The notes under the pieces are model-generated. The model was not told the DNA's origin. It searched no databases and saw nothing but the letters and a program-made list of their open reading frames with translations. Positions 1 to 8,925 of a stretch of 48,700 bases of DNA are shown piece by piece. The first letter of the stretch is position 1; each line of letters opens with the position of its first letter. The DNA is from Azolla pinnata (Eukaryota > Streptophyta > Polypodiopsida > Salviniales > Salviniaceae), in NCBI GenBank assembly GCA_037176905.1, contig JBBBWG010030555.1, forward strand, positions 1 through 48,700, in the 5' to 3' direction. Position numbers and translations under genes: made by a program.

Positions 1-283
1 TGGCAAGGAATTTCGTAATATTCTTGCCATCAAATCGGCCAGTAATCTGAACCGTCTGATCAACTGCTTTGTCGATCAGCGCCTCTCGATCTCTTACTTT
101 CAACATGAGCTCCAAGATCTGTATCATGCCTTTCGTCATCTCCTCTCCACGGGAAATGCCTGTCGAATCACCTGCTAAAGCCATCTCCGCACCAGATATC
201 CTCCTGCTGCTTCCTTTCATGTCGGGTTCACCAAAGATGTCGCGGTAATCGACAAGGATGCGTGAAAGCAGAGGCAGATCCAT
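1..283 (-). CDS. N-terminal part of a retroelement gag-like ORF, running off the left edge
   Basis: An open frame of 94 codons starts at the ATG at 283-281 and leaves the window without a stop. The translation begins MDLPLLSRILVDYRDIFG and ends near QITGRFDGKNITKFLA. The last part has the look of a retrotransposon Gag N-terminus, where a 'F-D-G-x-N-x-x-x-F-L' motif precedes the capsid helices. The ORF sits just downstream (minus strand) of a leader that is repeated at the right end of the window, where only about 12 codons survive and the ATG reads GTG. The assignment to Gag rests on this motif and the repeat context only. A single-copy host protein is possible but less likely. Confidence 0.45.
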   Translation of the reverse strand, partial: MDLPLLSRILVDYRDIFGEPDMKGSSRRISGAEMALAGDSTGISRGEEMTKGMIQILELMLKVRDREALIDKAVDQTVQITGRFDGKNITKFLA

Positions 284-899
284 CGGGGATTTGAACCAGA
301 GGAAACCAGAGTGACGGAGTGGCGAGAAACGGAATTGTTATAAATATTCAGATATCAGAATAAGAAGAAGCAAGGAAACTAATTGAATTGAATGCCGAAA
401 ATCTGATTATAATCCGTAGAGTTCTTGATTCCACAAGCTCTATATAATCCGTAGAGTTTTTTATTTCAAGCTAAGCCCCTATAATCCGTAGAGCTCTTGA
501 TTTCAAGCTAAGCCCCTATAATCCGTAGAGCTCTTGATTTCAAGCTCCCTATCATCCGTTGTGTCTTGCCCTATGTCCACCACTCCTTATATAGGCTATG
601 GAGTGGGTCGCCATAGTGAAAAAACGCAGGAGGAAAAAAAACGCTAGAAAAAAAAACGCTAGGAAAAAAAAAACACAGGAAAACAATTTGAGGGAAAAAG
701 AATTATCTTGGTTGTCCCTTTTATCTACATGGACCCACTCATGGCCATCCATTCGCCGAACTATGCAACTACCAACAATCACACACTAAGTTAAAAAGGT
801 TTGGCGTTTTATTATATAATGCTTCATCTCTCTGCATCTTCTGTATGTGGGACATTCTACTTTCTGTTCCCAGCGCGACCTTTGGCAAAACAGCACACG
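252..899 (-). mobile_element. LTR-like leader of a retroelement, left copy (matches 48126-48700)
   Basis: This stretch aligns base for base, with scattered differences, to the last 575 bases of the window in the same orientation. On the minus strand it carries a TATA-like CCTATATAAGG (585-595), then T-rich sequence, then the gag-like ATG at 283, which is the order expected for a 5' LTR promoter and leader. The TATA-like motif sits in the loop of an inverted repeat, CCACTCC (580-586) and GGAGTGG (600-606), kept in both copies. I could not fix the LTR ends or find a normal primer-binding site, so the boundaries are only those of the repeat. The LTR may extend past 899. Confidence 0.6.
405..545. 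repeat. 37-38 bp tandem repeat inside the LTR-like leader
   Basis: Units of the form TATAATCCGTAGAGCTCTTG plus TTTCAAGCTAAGCCCC occur about four times, with a fifth decayed unit. The right-hand copy of the element (48294-48370) holds only two plus a decayed unit. The two missing units account for nearly all of the 73 bp length difference between the element copies. Confidence 0.8.
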
Positions 900-984
900 A
901 CATCCACTTTCAAACCGTGTGAATTTCCTGGCACGACAACGGTATTAGTGAAATTTTGCTTTATTACTGATATTTGGCGTGAAA

Positions 985-1075
985 TTACTCACGGAAATTA
1001 GTGAAAATTGACGGCAATTAGTGAAATTTGATGGTAATTAGTGAAATTTGACATCAATTAGTGAAATTTAGGGCT
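985..1075. repeat. Short AATTAGTGAAATTTGA tandem repeat
   Basis: Four to five units of about 24 bp share the core AATTAGTGAAATTTGA. The array lies directly before the telomere-box minisatellite and has a similar period, so the two arrays may be related. No coding potential is seen. Confidence 0.7.
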
Positions 1076-1239
1076 TTTGGGAGAAATTACAGAAAATTTG
1101 GGGAAATGTAGTTAAATTTTACGTTTACGGTTCAATTTGGGGAAATGTAGTAAAATTTTGGGTTTAGGGTTACATTTTGGGAATCGTAGTAAACGAAATG
1201 CCTAAATTTCTTTGCATTTCTTGAAATTTGGTACTTGCA

Positions 1240-2190
1240 TCCTGAAACTCCTAAATTTGATGAATCCCTAAACACTAAATTACAATCCTAAATCCTAAAC
1301 TATATTACAACCCTAAACCCTAAATTTTAGGAATCCTGAAAACCCTACATTTCATGAATTTGGTAAACCCTAAATCTCATGAATCCCGAAAACCCTAAAT
1401 CTCATGATTCCTGAAAAGCCTAAATTACATGAATTTGGTAATTCCAAACCCTAAATTACATGAATTTGGTAATTCCCTAAACCCTAAATGTCATGATTCC
1501 CGAAAACCCTAATTTGCATGATTCCTGAAAACCCTAATTTGCATGATTCCTGAAAACCCTAAATTTGTTGAAATATAATGGGTTTTTGGTAATTCATGAA
1601 AACCCTAAATTTCATGAATCCCAAAAACCCTAATTTTCATGAATCATAAAAACCCTAAATCTCATGAATCCCGAAAACCCTAACTTGCATGATTCCCGAA
1701 AACCCTAAATTTGTTGAAATATAATGGGTTTTTGGTAATTCATGAAAACCCTAATTTTCATGAACCCCGAAAACCCTAAATTTCATGAATCCCAAAAACC
1801 CTAATTTTCATGAATCCAGAAAACGCTAAATGTCATGAATGCCAAAAAACCTAATTTGCATGTTTGCCGAAAACCCTAAATTTCATGAATTTGGTAAACC
1901 CTAAATCTCATGAATCTAGAAAATCTTAAATCTCATGAATCCTAAAAACCTTAATTTTCATGAATCCTGAAAACCCTAAACTTCATGAATCCCAAAAACC
2001 CTAATTTTCATGAATCGCGAAGACCCTAAATTTCATGAATCCCAAAAACCCTAATTTTCATGAATCCAAAGACCCTAAATGTCATGAATCCCAAAAACCC
2101 TAATTTGCATGATTCCCAAAAACCCTAAATTTGTTGAAATATATTGGGTTTTTGGTAATTCCAAACCCTAAATTAGAAATGAAAACCCTA
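1240..2190. repeat. Telomere-box (AAACCCTAA) minisatellite, 24-25 bp period
   Basis: About 30 CCCTAA cores recur at mostly 24-25 bp spacing. Each is followed by a variable half such as ATTTCATGAATCCCGA or TTTGCATGATTCCCGA. A longer variant beginning AAATTTGTTGAAATATAATG appears at about 1561, 1706 and 2126, which gives a higher-order layer. The core matches the plant telomere heptamer and the telo-box, but the units are not contiguous heptamers, so this is a minisatellite and not a telomere tract. No gene lies inside it. Confidence 0.85.
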
Positions 2191-2263
2191 ATTTTGTTAA
2201 AATATAATGAGGTTTTGTTTAATAATGGGTTTTTATTTAGTTTTATTCTGAAAATATAGATAG

Positions 2264-2542
2264 ATGGCCAATAGATCGTCGATTCCACCTACATTGGAGA
2301 CTAAGTGGCATGAGAAAATGGCAGCATCAGATGACCCAACACTTTGGTGCTATGCCACCACGAGAGGAGATCGGGACGTGGACGTGGACGTCATGGGCAT
2401 TGCGAAGGGGATGATGATGTCGATAGCAGCGCACACGTCGTCGCTTCTAGCAACGGTTGAGTTGGTCGTGAAACCCCCCGTTGGCCGATTATTCCACACC
2501 CTCGACGACAGTGGGGGCATCGTCATTGATCACTTAGTTTAA
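2264..2542 (+). CDS. Unrecognised short ORF, 92 aa, doubtful
   Basis: An ATG-to-stop frame of 92 codons lies just after the telomere-box array. The predicted protein has a run DRDVDVDV near residue 37 and a mildly hydrophobic middle. I recognise no domain, signal peptide or family. There is no clear splice site nearby and no neighbour that would suggest a job. It may be a fragment of a degraded element or chance. It is listed because GC content rises sharply here compared with the array on its left. Confidence 0.15.
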   Translation: MANRSSIPPTLETKWHEKMAASDDPTLWCYATTRGDRDVDVDVMGIAKGMMMSIAAHTSSLLATVELVVKPPVGRLFHTLDDSGGIVIDHLV

Positions 2543-3370
2543 TACCTCCTCGAGCTCGTGACAGTACATGTCCGAAATGTGTACAACCCCTCTACATACA
2601 GAGATGGGGTGAGCAGATAATATCTACATTTTAGACCCGGTACCCCATGGCCGAGCACTTAGCAATGAGTTCAGTTTGGCTTTGTCGGACAATACTCGGG
2701 CATATTGCGAACCATCTGAGCGGATACACGAGAGCTGGTCGGGCAGTAGTAGACCGAGAGGCAACTGGATTACCGTCACAATTAGATGGTGGGCGGCCCC
2801 GGAGCGTTCAAGATCCTAAGGGGAGGGCAGCCTTAGCACGAGTGTCGTAAGAACGTTCTGCTCCACATGTCGTTGCACGTGGGACCCAGATCAAATTAGG
2901 GTCTGCAGTGAGATGGGGTAGCGAAGGTGTTGCAGCTTTCAGGGCCAAGTTTTTAAGTATCTGTATAAATTAAAATTGAGAACTTAATTAATATATTATT
3001 AATTGATTTTATAAATAATTTAAAGTGATTCATGTTTTTGTGTAAATGGAGGTCGTTGATCGCTAGTTGTACCCGGAGGAAGAGGAATATCGTCGGTTAC
3101 ATCCACGACGAGAGTCATGGATGTATTTCAAAAGTCTCGGAGTGATCACATATGACCAGCTAATCCTAGGTTTGGGCATACAGTCGAAAGTGTCGGGCAA
3201 CAATACTAATTTGGAGGCAGGCGAAGGTGTAGCGGATGCTCGAGAACTCGAGCAGAACCCTGAGCAAAGATTCTTTTGCCCAAGATGTATTAAATAATAT
3301 TTCTCCCGATCGAGCTTCTTCTTCAAGGTCCAAGAATTCTCGCAAAGATTATAGACAATTTAGTTGGTAA
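2543..3370. other. Unassigned sequence between the minisatellite and the gypsy remnant
   Basis: Two small plus-strand frames (2647-2850 and 3067-3297) have no recognisable domain. The GC-richer composition up to about 2940 and the AT-rich stretch at 2960-3050 suggest pieces of different origin. Nothing here is supported as a gene. Confidence 0.4.
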
Positions 3371-3374
3371 GATG

Positions 3375-3678
3375 GTTTGTTTTTCCAAAAAACACATTTA
3401 TATGTCCTAGATGGTCTAGTTCAACTTCAAGTACTATAAAATTGTCATGACATGCCAATGGTTGTACATTTCGGTGTTCACAAGACTTTAGAGCTTATTA
3501 CTCGAAACTATTAGTGGCCTCAGCTTTGTAGTTTTGTCAAAGACTATGTTTCGCACTAGTGATGTTTGTTATCGATCAAAAACTCTTCGACATCAACCAT
3601 ATGGTTTGCTACACCCATTGCCCACTCTAATTAGTCCATGGAAGTCTATCTCTTTGGATTTCATTACAGATCTATCAG
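3375..3678 (+). pseudogene. Chromovirus (Ty3/gypsy) integrase, N-terminal part, broken
   Basis: Reading with stops and frame changes gives the H2C2 zinc-binding region of a Ty3/gypsy integrase, including HFGVHKTLELITRNY, FVKDYV and VCYRSKTLRHQPYGLLHPLP. The start of the catalytic core follows, SPWKSISLDFITDLS, which carries the first catalytic Asp (DFITDL). The usual Trp of the N-Y-W-W-P motif is a TAG stop. The frame is cut at 3678 by an LTR and continues at 5021 with LSKGYDIILVVV, which is what follows DFITDLP in the family. This is a decayed element and not an expressed gene. Confidence 0.85.
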
Positions 3679-4035
3679 TATCATGAGTACCAACACAAAA
3701 AGGTTTATATATATATATAAACCTATGACTTATAGCTATATAAGCTCAAATTGATAAATATTGTACTTTAATACTTTATAATATCTTAAAGCATTATCAT
3801 ATTAACGTTAAAAATCAACTTGTGACGTCTGCCGACATTGCAAGTCCTCAGAGCCACAAAAATGGCAATTATGCATGTAAGCCACGTGGCATTCGTGCAT
3901 GCAAACCATGTGGCAATCATGCATGAAGCCAAGTGGCGAGCATGCATGAGGCTAAGACTTGTATAAATATTGAGTTGATCTCAGTATTGAACCATTTCAA
4001 TTCAATGTCACTCTTCGGCGCCTTGTACTCCAAGT
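3679..4035 (+). mobile_element. Partial 5' LTR of the inner chromovirus copy
   Basis: The sequence starts TATCATGAGTACC and matches the LTR at 4562-5019 up to the shared CCTTGTACTCCAAG, where it breaks off into integrase sequence. It contains a TA-repeat, the CATGCATG/CACGTGG tandem block (about 3842-3950) and a TATA-like TTGTATAAATATTG. The last ~100 bases of the LTR and all of gag, PR and RT are missing from this inner copy, so it is an internally deleted element. Confidence 0.75.
3842..3950. repeat. G-box and RY-motif tandem block in the 5' LTR
   Basis: Roughly 24 bp units combine CACGTGG or a variant with CATGCATG. The perfect palindrome GCCACGTGGC lies at 3881-3890. In plants CACGTG is bound by bZIP/bHLH factors and CATGCATG by B3 factors of the ABI3/FUS3 type. 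The matching block in the 3' LTR is at about 4733-4830. Confidence 0.7.
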
Positions 4036-4555
4036 TCATTAGCGTGTATTGTAACTAAAGGACATTCAAGCCAAGCTTTCTAACCATTTGCGTCATGTTA
4101 ATTAGGCCTCATACAAGAAAGCAGTTGATCGACATCATTTGGATTCTGGCTCTTAGATTGAACCCAAGTTTAAAATTGGGGATCGAGTATAGTTGTTACG
4201 ACGCAATGTAAAGACAACCAAACCTTGTGACAAATTAGACTACCAACGTCTTGCTCCTTTTATGATATCTCACAAAATCAATGATATTGTTTTTCGAGTA
4301 CAACTACCTCGACATATGAATCTTCATCCAGTGTTCCATGTCTTGTTACTGGCAACATTCTCCGAAGGTTCAAAAATCATGCGTTATATTATCTTGTGGA
4401 CTGGCTTGGGTGCACACCTAATGATCGGACATGGGAACCTGTTGAGAATGTTGTCAATGCTCCTTAACATTTAGAGGAATTCCATCGTATCTATCCTAAT
4501 AAACCAGGTCCTTGCTCTCGCGTTTTGACTCATGGAACTCGTCATCAAAGGAGGG
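4036..4555 (+). pseudogene. Integrase C-terminus and chromodomain of the inner chromovirus
   Basis: The frame at 4193-4474 carries the integrase C-terminal region, with KLDYQRLAPFMISHKINDIV and LPRHMNLHPVFHVLLL. A shifted frame from about 4365 reads YYLVDWLGCTPNDRTWEPVE, then NVVNAP, a TAA stop, and HLEEFHRIYPNKPGP. That is the chromodomain signature of Ty3/gypsy chromoviruses. The natural end is followed by a purine tract (AAAGGAGGGAAATAG) and then the 3' LTR. The TAA fits a CAA Gln codon changed by C-to-T. One frameshift and one stop make it non-functional. Confidence 0.88.
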
Positions 4556-4561
4556 AAATAG

Positions 4562-5019
4562 TATCATGAGTACCAACACAAAAAGGTCTATATATATATA
4601 TTTGAACCTATGACTTATAGTTACATAAGCTCAAATCTTATCCATTAAAATATTTTATTTCAATCGAGAAGTAATATATTTTAATACTTGATGATCTCTT
4701 AAAGTCTTAAAACATTATCATATTCGCAGAGCTACCCAAGTGGCAATCATGCATGTAAGCCACGTGGCATTCATGCATGCAATCCATGTGGTAACCATGC
4801 ATGAAGCCACGTGACGAGCATGCATGAGGCCTAGACTTGTATAAATATTGAGCTGGTCTCAATATTGAACCATTTCGGTTCAACGTTAGTCTTTGGTGCC
4901 TTGTACTCCAAGTCTCTTTATAATACATATATTGTCTTCTTGTTCTTATCTAGTTTTCTTCTTATTGTATAATTCGTGTCTTCCAAGTCCATCGTTGTCG
5001 ACAAGCTTGGGCCGTGACA
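4562..5019 (+). mobile_element. 3' LTR of the inner chromovirus, 458 bp
   Basis: It starts TATCATGAG right after the purine tract and ends GGGCCGTGACA. If TATCATG is a decayed TGTCACG, the termini are inverted repeats TGTCACG/CGTGACA. It is followed by ACCAC. The five bases before the 5' LTR are ATCAG, a 3-of-5 match that could be a decayed target duplication. The host integrase frame resumes directly after it. It contains the G-box GCCACGTGGC at 4759-4768, as does the 5' LTR at 3881-3890. Confidence 0.75.
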
Positions 5020-6040
5020 ACCACTTTCTAAGGGTTATGACATCATTCTTGTAGTGGTCAACCATTTCACTAGAATGACACATTTCCATCCATGTGTGAA
5101 GACTTTTACTAGTAAGGACATAACAAATATGGTTATGCAAGAAGTATTCAAACATCATGGCCTTCCAAATGATATCTTTAGTGATTGAGGACCTCAATTC
5201 ATCTCAAAGTTCTGGCAACACTCACTTGAGATCCTCAAAATCTCTTCTAAACTTTCTTCGAGTTATCACCCTCAAACTGATGGTCAAAGTGAACGAACAA
5301 ACCAAATGTTAGAGTAATAGCTTTGATACTTCATCAATTATCAACAAGATGATTAGGTTGTATATGGCAGAATTTGCATACAACCATTCTATTCCGTCTT
5401 CTACAAGATATAGTCAATTCTTTGTAAACACAAGATATCACTTTTGTTTGATGGTACTTCAACATTCAGATATCTCCAAAAACCCTGTTGTTCATGGGCG
5501 TTTATTGTAAGTAAAAGACATTCAAGCCAAACTTTCTAACCATTTGCATCATGCTTAGGCCTCATACAAGAAAGTAAGAGATCAACATGGTTTGGACTCT
5601 GGCTCTAAGATTGAACCTAAGTTTCAAATTGGGGACTGCGTATAGTTGTTACAGTACAATGTGAAGACAACTAGACCTTGTGACAAATTATACTACCAAC
5701 GTCTTGGTCCTTTTATGATATCTCACAAAATCAATGATGTTGTTTTTCAACTACATCTACTTCTATTCCAGATCGAGTATTTCCACCCATACCTCCAGTC
5801 TACCTTGCAGAAGACCAAAATATGAAGTTGAAGCTATTTTTCGATTCAAAAATCATGCGCAACAAGTTATATTATCTTGTGGACTGGTTGGTACACACCT
5901 AATGATTGAACATGGGAACCTGTTGAGAATGTTGTCAATGCTTCTCAACTTCTAGAGGAATTCTATCGTTTCTATCCTAATAAGCCAAGCCCTTTCTCTC
6001 ATGTTGCGACTCGTGGAACGTCATCAAAGGAGGGAGATAA
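5020..6040 (+). pseudogene. Integrase core, C-terminus and chromodomain of the outer chromovirus
   Basis: This continues the integrase broken at 3678. The readable pieces are GYDIILVVVNHFTRMTHF, then HHGLPNDIFSD with a stop where the family has Arg before GPQF, then SSYHPQTDGQSERTNQMLE, which supplies the third catalytic residue. The C-terminal DIQAKLSNHLHH region follows at about 5520, KLYYQRLGPFMISHKINDVV at 5685, and a frameshifted chromodomain at 5845-5990 with NVVNASQLLEEFYRFYPNK. The element ends at a purine tract (AAAGGAGGGAGATAA) before the LTR at 6041. It has several stops and shifts. Confidence 0.85.
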
Positions 6041-6303
6041 TATCATGAGTACCTATACAAAAAAGTTTATATGTATATCTGAAACTATGTCTTATAGTTA
6101 TATAAACTCAATTCTTATCTATTAGACTATCTTACTTCGTTGGTCTCAGTACTGCACCATTCCAGTTCAACACCAGTCTTCGGTGCCTTGTACTCCAAGT
6201 CTCCTGGTAATACATATTTTATTTTCTTGTTCTTATCTGGTTTTCTTCTTGTCATATTCATGTCTTCCAAGTCCATCGTTGTCGACGAGCTTCAATCGTA
6301 ATA
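6041..6303 (+). mobile_element. 3' LTR of the outer chromovirus, internally deleted
   Basis: It starts TATCATGAGTACC and matches the LTR at 4562-5019 at both ends, including TGTCTTCCAAGTCCATCG. It lacks about 195 bp, among them the whole G-box/RY block. The end, CTTCAATCGTAATA, is a decayed form of CTTGGGCCGTGACA. Confidence 0.75.
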
Positions 6304-6766
6304 CATGTTGCTTATATTGAAGCCAATAATGTCCTCTTAATTGTTGCTAAGCTTGTAAATCATATTTTGCTTGCCCTAAATGTTCCACGATCCATTGACA
6401 ACGGAGAAAACTTTCTTGCAATCTTTGCAAAGACATTACTAGACGTTTAAAACTCAATTCCCTTTGTTTAACTTCAACATATTTTTTCTTAGCACAACCA
6501 TGAAAAACATTAGAAAAGGCATAGCCACCTTCTCCACCTTTCTTCCCTCACCTTACATCCCGACTTTCCAAATAGCATATATATCAAAAACATAGCAATC
6601 ATCTATTTAATAACTAGAATGGAATCCTAAACATTGAAAAATAAGCTTTATGATTATTCTATTATATGTGTCCCATAAACTAGTTTTGAACCCAAGACTT
6701 TGTTTCAAAAATTAATTATTCATAATATAAAACTAACACATAAGCATGAAATATCTTTATCTAATG
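6304..6766. other. Unassigned AT-rich sequence
   Basis: No gene or repeat family is recognised. The right part (from about 6690) is probably the upstream part of the gypsy LTR fragment that ends near 6898, judged by position only. Confidence 0.35.
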
Positions 6767-6789
6767 TTCCAGAAAGTTCTGGAACTTTC
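6767..6789. promoter_or_regulatory. Heat-shock element: five alternating TTC/GAA units
   Basis: TTC at 6767, GAA at 6772, TTC at 6777, GAA at 6782 and TTC at 6787 are each separated by exactly two bases. This is the binding pattern of heat-shock factors, which needs at least three units. The second LTR copy keeps the same register at 29064-29096 with some units mutated. Confidence 0.65.
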
Positions 6790-6898
6790 TAAAAGCCTCT
6801 GCAAGAATCTCCCCCTTGCATGTAGGACCCTTGTCTAGCCCTATCTACTCTTCTGCCCTAGCCTAGCTCTATTTTACTCTTCTGTATCTATTCGTGAT
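6767..6898 (+). mobile_element. Fragment of a gypsy LTR with a perfect heat-shock element
   Basis: It matches 29064-29276, which precedes a chromovirus gag, in shared blocks such as AGAAAGTTCT, CTTGCATGTAGGACC, GCCTAGCTCT and TATCTATT.G.GATAG. This copy lacks about 70 internal bases, including the TATA region. Five contiguous GAA/TTC units occur at 6767-6789. The fragment abuts copia RT sequence at about 6899. Confidence 0.65.
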
Positions 6899-7780
6899 AG
6901 TATGTTGATGATATGTTAGTCATTACTCAAGATAATAAGTTAATCAACAAGTTGAAATTAAAGTTATTTAACTCATTTGACATGAAGGATCTAGGGTCTG
7001 CCGAGAATATCTTGGGTATTTATACGAAATGTGAAAATTGTGGCATTCACAAGAGAAGAACATAGAATGAAAACTACTAAGGTATCATATGCAAAACAAA
7101 ACCCTTCAATACTCTTCTTTCCACACACTTTAAGTTATCTAAGAAACTTTGTCCAACTACAGCATAAGAAAAGGAGGAGATGTCTTCAATTCCTAACTCC
7201 TCGGCAATTAGATCTTTAGTGTATGCAATGGTAAGTACACAATTGGATATTTCTTATGTCTTAGTGTTGTAAGTATCTCATCAATCCTAGACAGTCTCAC
7301 TGGGATGATGTGAAATGGATCCTAAGATATTTGAGAGAGACATCCAAAGTATGGTTGTGTTTTGGAAACTCTAAACGAATCCTTGAAGGTTTTGTAGATA
7401 CAAACATGGCTGGCGATCTTGGTGACCGAAGATCCACTTCGAGATTTTTATTTACATTTGTAAGAGGAGTCATATCATGACAATCTAAGCTACAAAAATG
7501 TATTGCTTTGTCTACCACCGAAGTTGAATAGATCATAACAATTAAAGCCAACAAAGAGATAGTTTGATTGAAAAAGTTTCTTTCGTCAATCCTAGACAAC
7601 CTCATTGGGATGTTATGAAATGGATCCTAAGATATTTGAGAGAAACATCTAGACTATGCTTGCGTTTTGGAAACTCTGAAGGTTTTGTTGACACAAACAT
7701 GGTTAGCGATCTTGGTGACCAAAGATCCACTTCGAGATTCTTATTTACATTTGCAAGAGGAGTCATATCATGACAATCCC
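6899..7780 (+). pseudogene. Ty1/copia reverse transcriptase and RNase H debris, partly duplicated
   Basis: YVDDMLVITQDNKLINKLK followed by NSFDMKDLGSAENILGI (about 6900-7020) is the copia RT active-site region and the conserved segment after it. From about 7284 the RNase H part reads HWDDVKWILRYLRETSK, GFVDTNMAGDLGDRRSTSRF and SKLQKCIALSTTEVE. The segment from HWD to RGVIS is repeated at 7588-7773 with about ten percent differences. Both copies have TGA where the family has Trp in the I-S-W-Q-S motif. The frame has several stops. Confidence 0.85.
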
Positions 7781-7800
7781 TTAAGTTAACTTTTTAACTT

Positions 7801-7846
<46 letters not shown>

Positions 7847-8560
7847 GGCACCTAAAGTTAAGGGACACCCAATGCTAACTTTTTAACTTAAGTGTGAAAT
7901 GCTCTATAGTTTTGAAAGGAACAAATCGTAAAAAAATGAGAGGGAGCCTTTTTTGTATAAAAAGGCTCTATTATAACGAGTGAGAAGACACTCTATTCTT
8001 GATACTCTTTTGGTGACACTCTCATTTATATACTTTCCTTGAGTCTTTAAAAGAGGTAGTTCCATTATAAGCATCACCCTCCTTAACACCACTTGTGATC
8101 TATAAGCCTTCTTCTTTTTATGTTTTCAATTTATGTGATCCCATGTTATAATGTTTGTGAGTACACTCTAACTTTAACTTTGATTCTCCTATTATTCTTC
8201 CTTTGATCTTCGAAGTGTTCTTAAACTAAGTCTCATGATTTTTTCCTCACTTTGAATGGTTTTCCATATAAACTTTGTGTCTTTTCTTTACGCATCTATT
8301 TTCAGCTTGCTCTATCTTTCACTCTCTAGCATCCTTAATCTGGGAATCTCTCTCTCTATGTGTTTGTACTACACATTTACCTTAACATTCTTTAATGAGT
8401 GAGGACAAGGGGAACTTATATAAAACATCACTCCATACATATGAGATCAAGAGTACTAGAGTAGAAACATACACACACATACCATGTGTACTAGTCTCCC
8501 ATGGGTTGGTAGATTGGAAAGAGCCATCCTAATTTGTCATCCTATTTGGGATATTGAGGA
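7781..8560. other. Possible copia LTR remnant with TG microsatellite
   Basis: A perfect inverted repeat TTAAGTTAA/TTAACTTAA lies at about 7782-7803, and the motif TAACTTTTTAACTTAAGTGTG recurs about 90 bp later. A (TG)n run fills 7804-7841. A TATAAAAAGGCTC motif at about 7958 could be an LTR TATA box. No pair for this putative LTR was found in the window, so it remains a suggestion. Confidence 0.35.
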
Positions 8561-8685
8561 AAGTGTTGGCTTTCCTTTGTTGGTTTAAAAGGTTTATTCA
8601 TAATAGCCAATCCTTTTACAAGAGCACACCAGATACATTGCTAGAAAGAGATCGCAAAACTCAGATCGTATACAAAACTTACTCC

Positions 8686-8697
<12 letters not shown>

Positions 8698-8724
<27 letters not shown>
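8698..8724. repeat. (GA)n microsatellite
   Basis: An uninterrupted GA run in the region downstream of the LAX stop codon. Confidence 0.9.
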
Positions 8725-8731
<7 letters not shown>

Positions 8732-8810
8732 ACAAGGGTGGCTGCAGAGCTAGTGTTAAGGTAGATAGGCTCACTAACTAAAGGAGATTTAAAAATCCTG
8801 CGTACTCGTG

Positions 8811-8900
8811 TACGTATGTAGGTATGTGTATGTGTGTATGTATGTATGTATGTATGTATGTATGTATGTATATATGTATGTGTGTGTGTGTGTGTATGTG
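8811..8900. repeat. (TATG)n / (TG)n compound microsatellite
   Basis: About 90 bp of TATG repeats pass into TG repeats, starting about 25 bp past the LAX stop codon, probably within its 3' untranslated region. Confidence 0.9.
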
Positions 8901-8925
8901 TCTAAGTACTTATGGGGATAAGTAA

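Noticed and set aside
285-297. GGTTCAAATCCCC on the minus strand, like a tRNA T-loop / Pol III box B, in both copies of the leader
   Set aside because: The bases around it do not form a T-stem (only two of five pairs), no acceptor stem, anticodon arm or box A was found, and it lies just before a gag-like ATG.
1240-2190. Interstitial telomere tract
   Set aside because: CCCTAAA heptamers are almost never adjacent; they recur at 24-25 bp, so this is a minisatellite containing the motif.
1240-2190. CRISPR-like array of repeats and spacers
   Set aside because: The repeats are degenerate, the spacers are related to each other, and the context is a plant genome.
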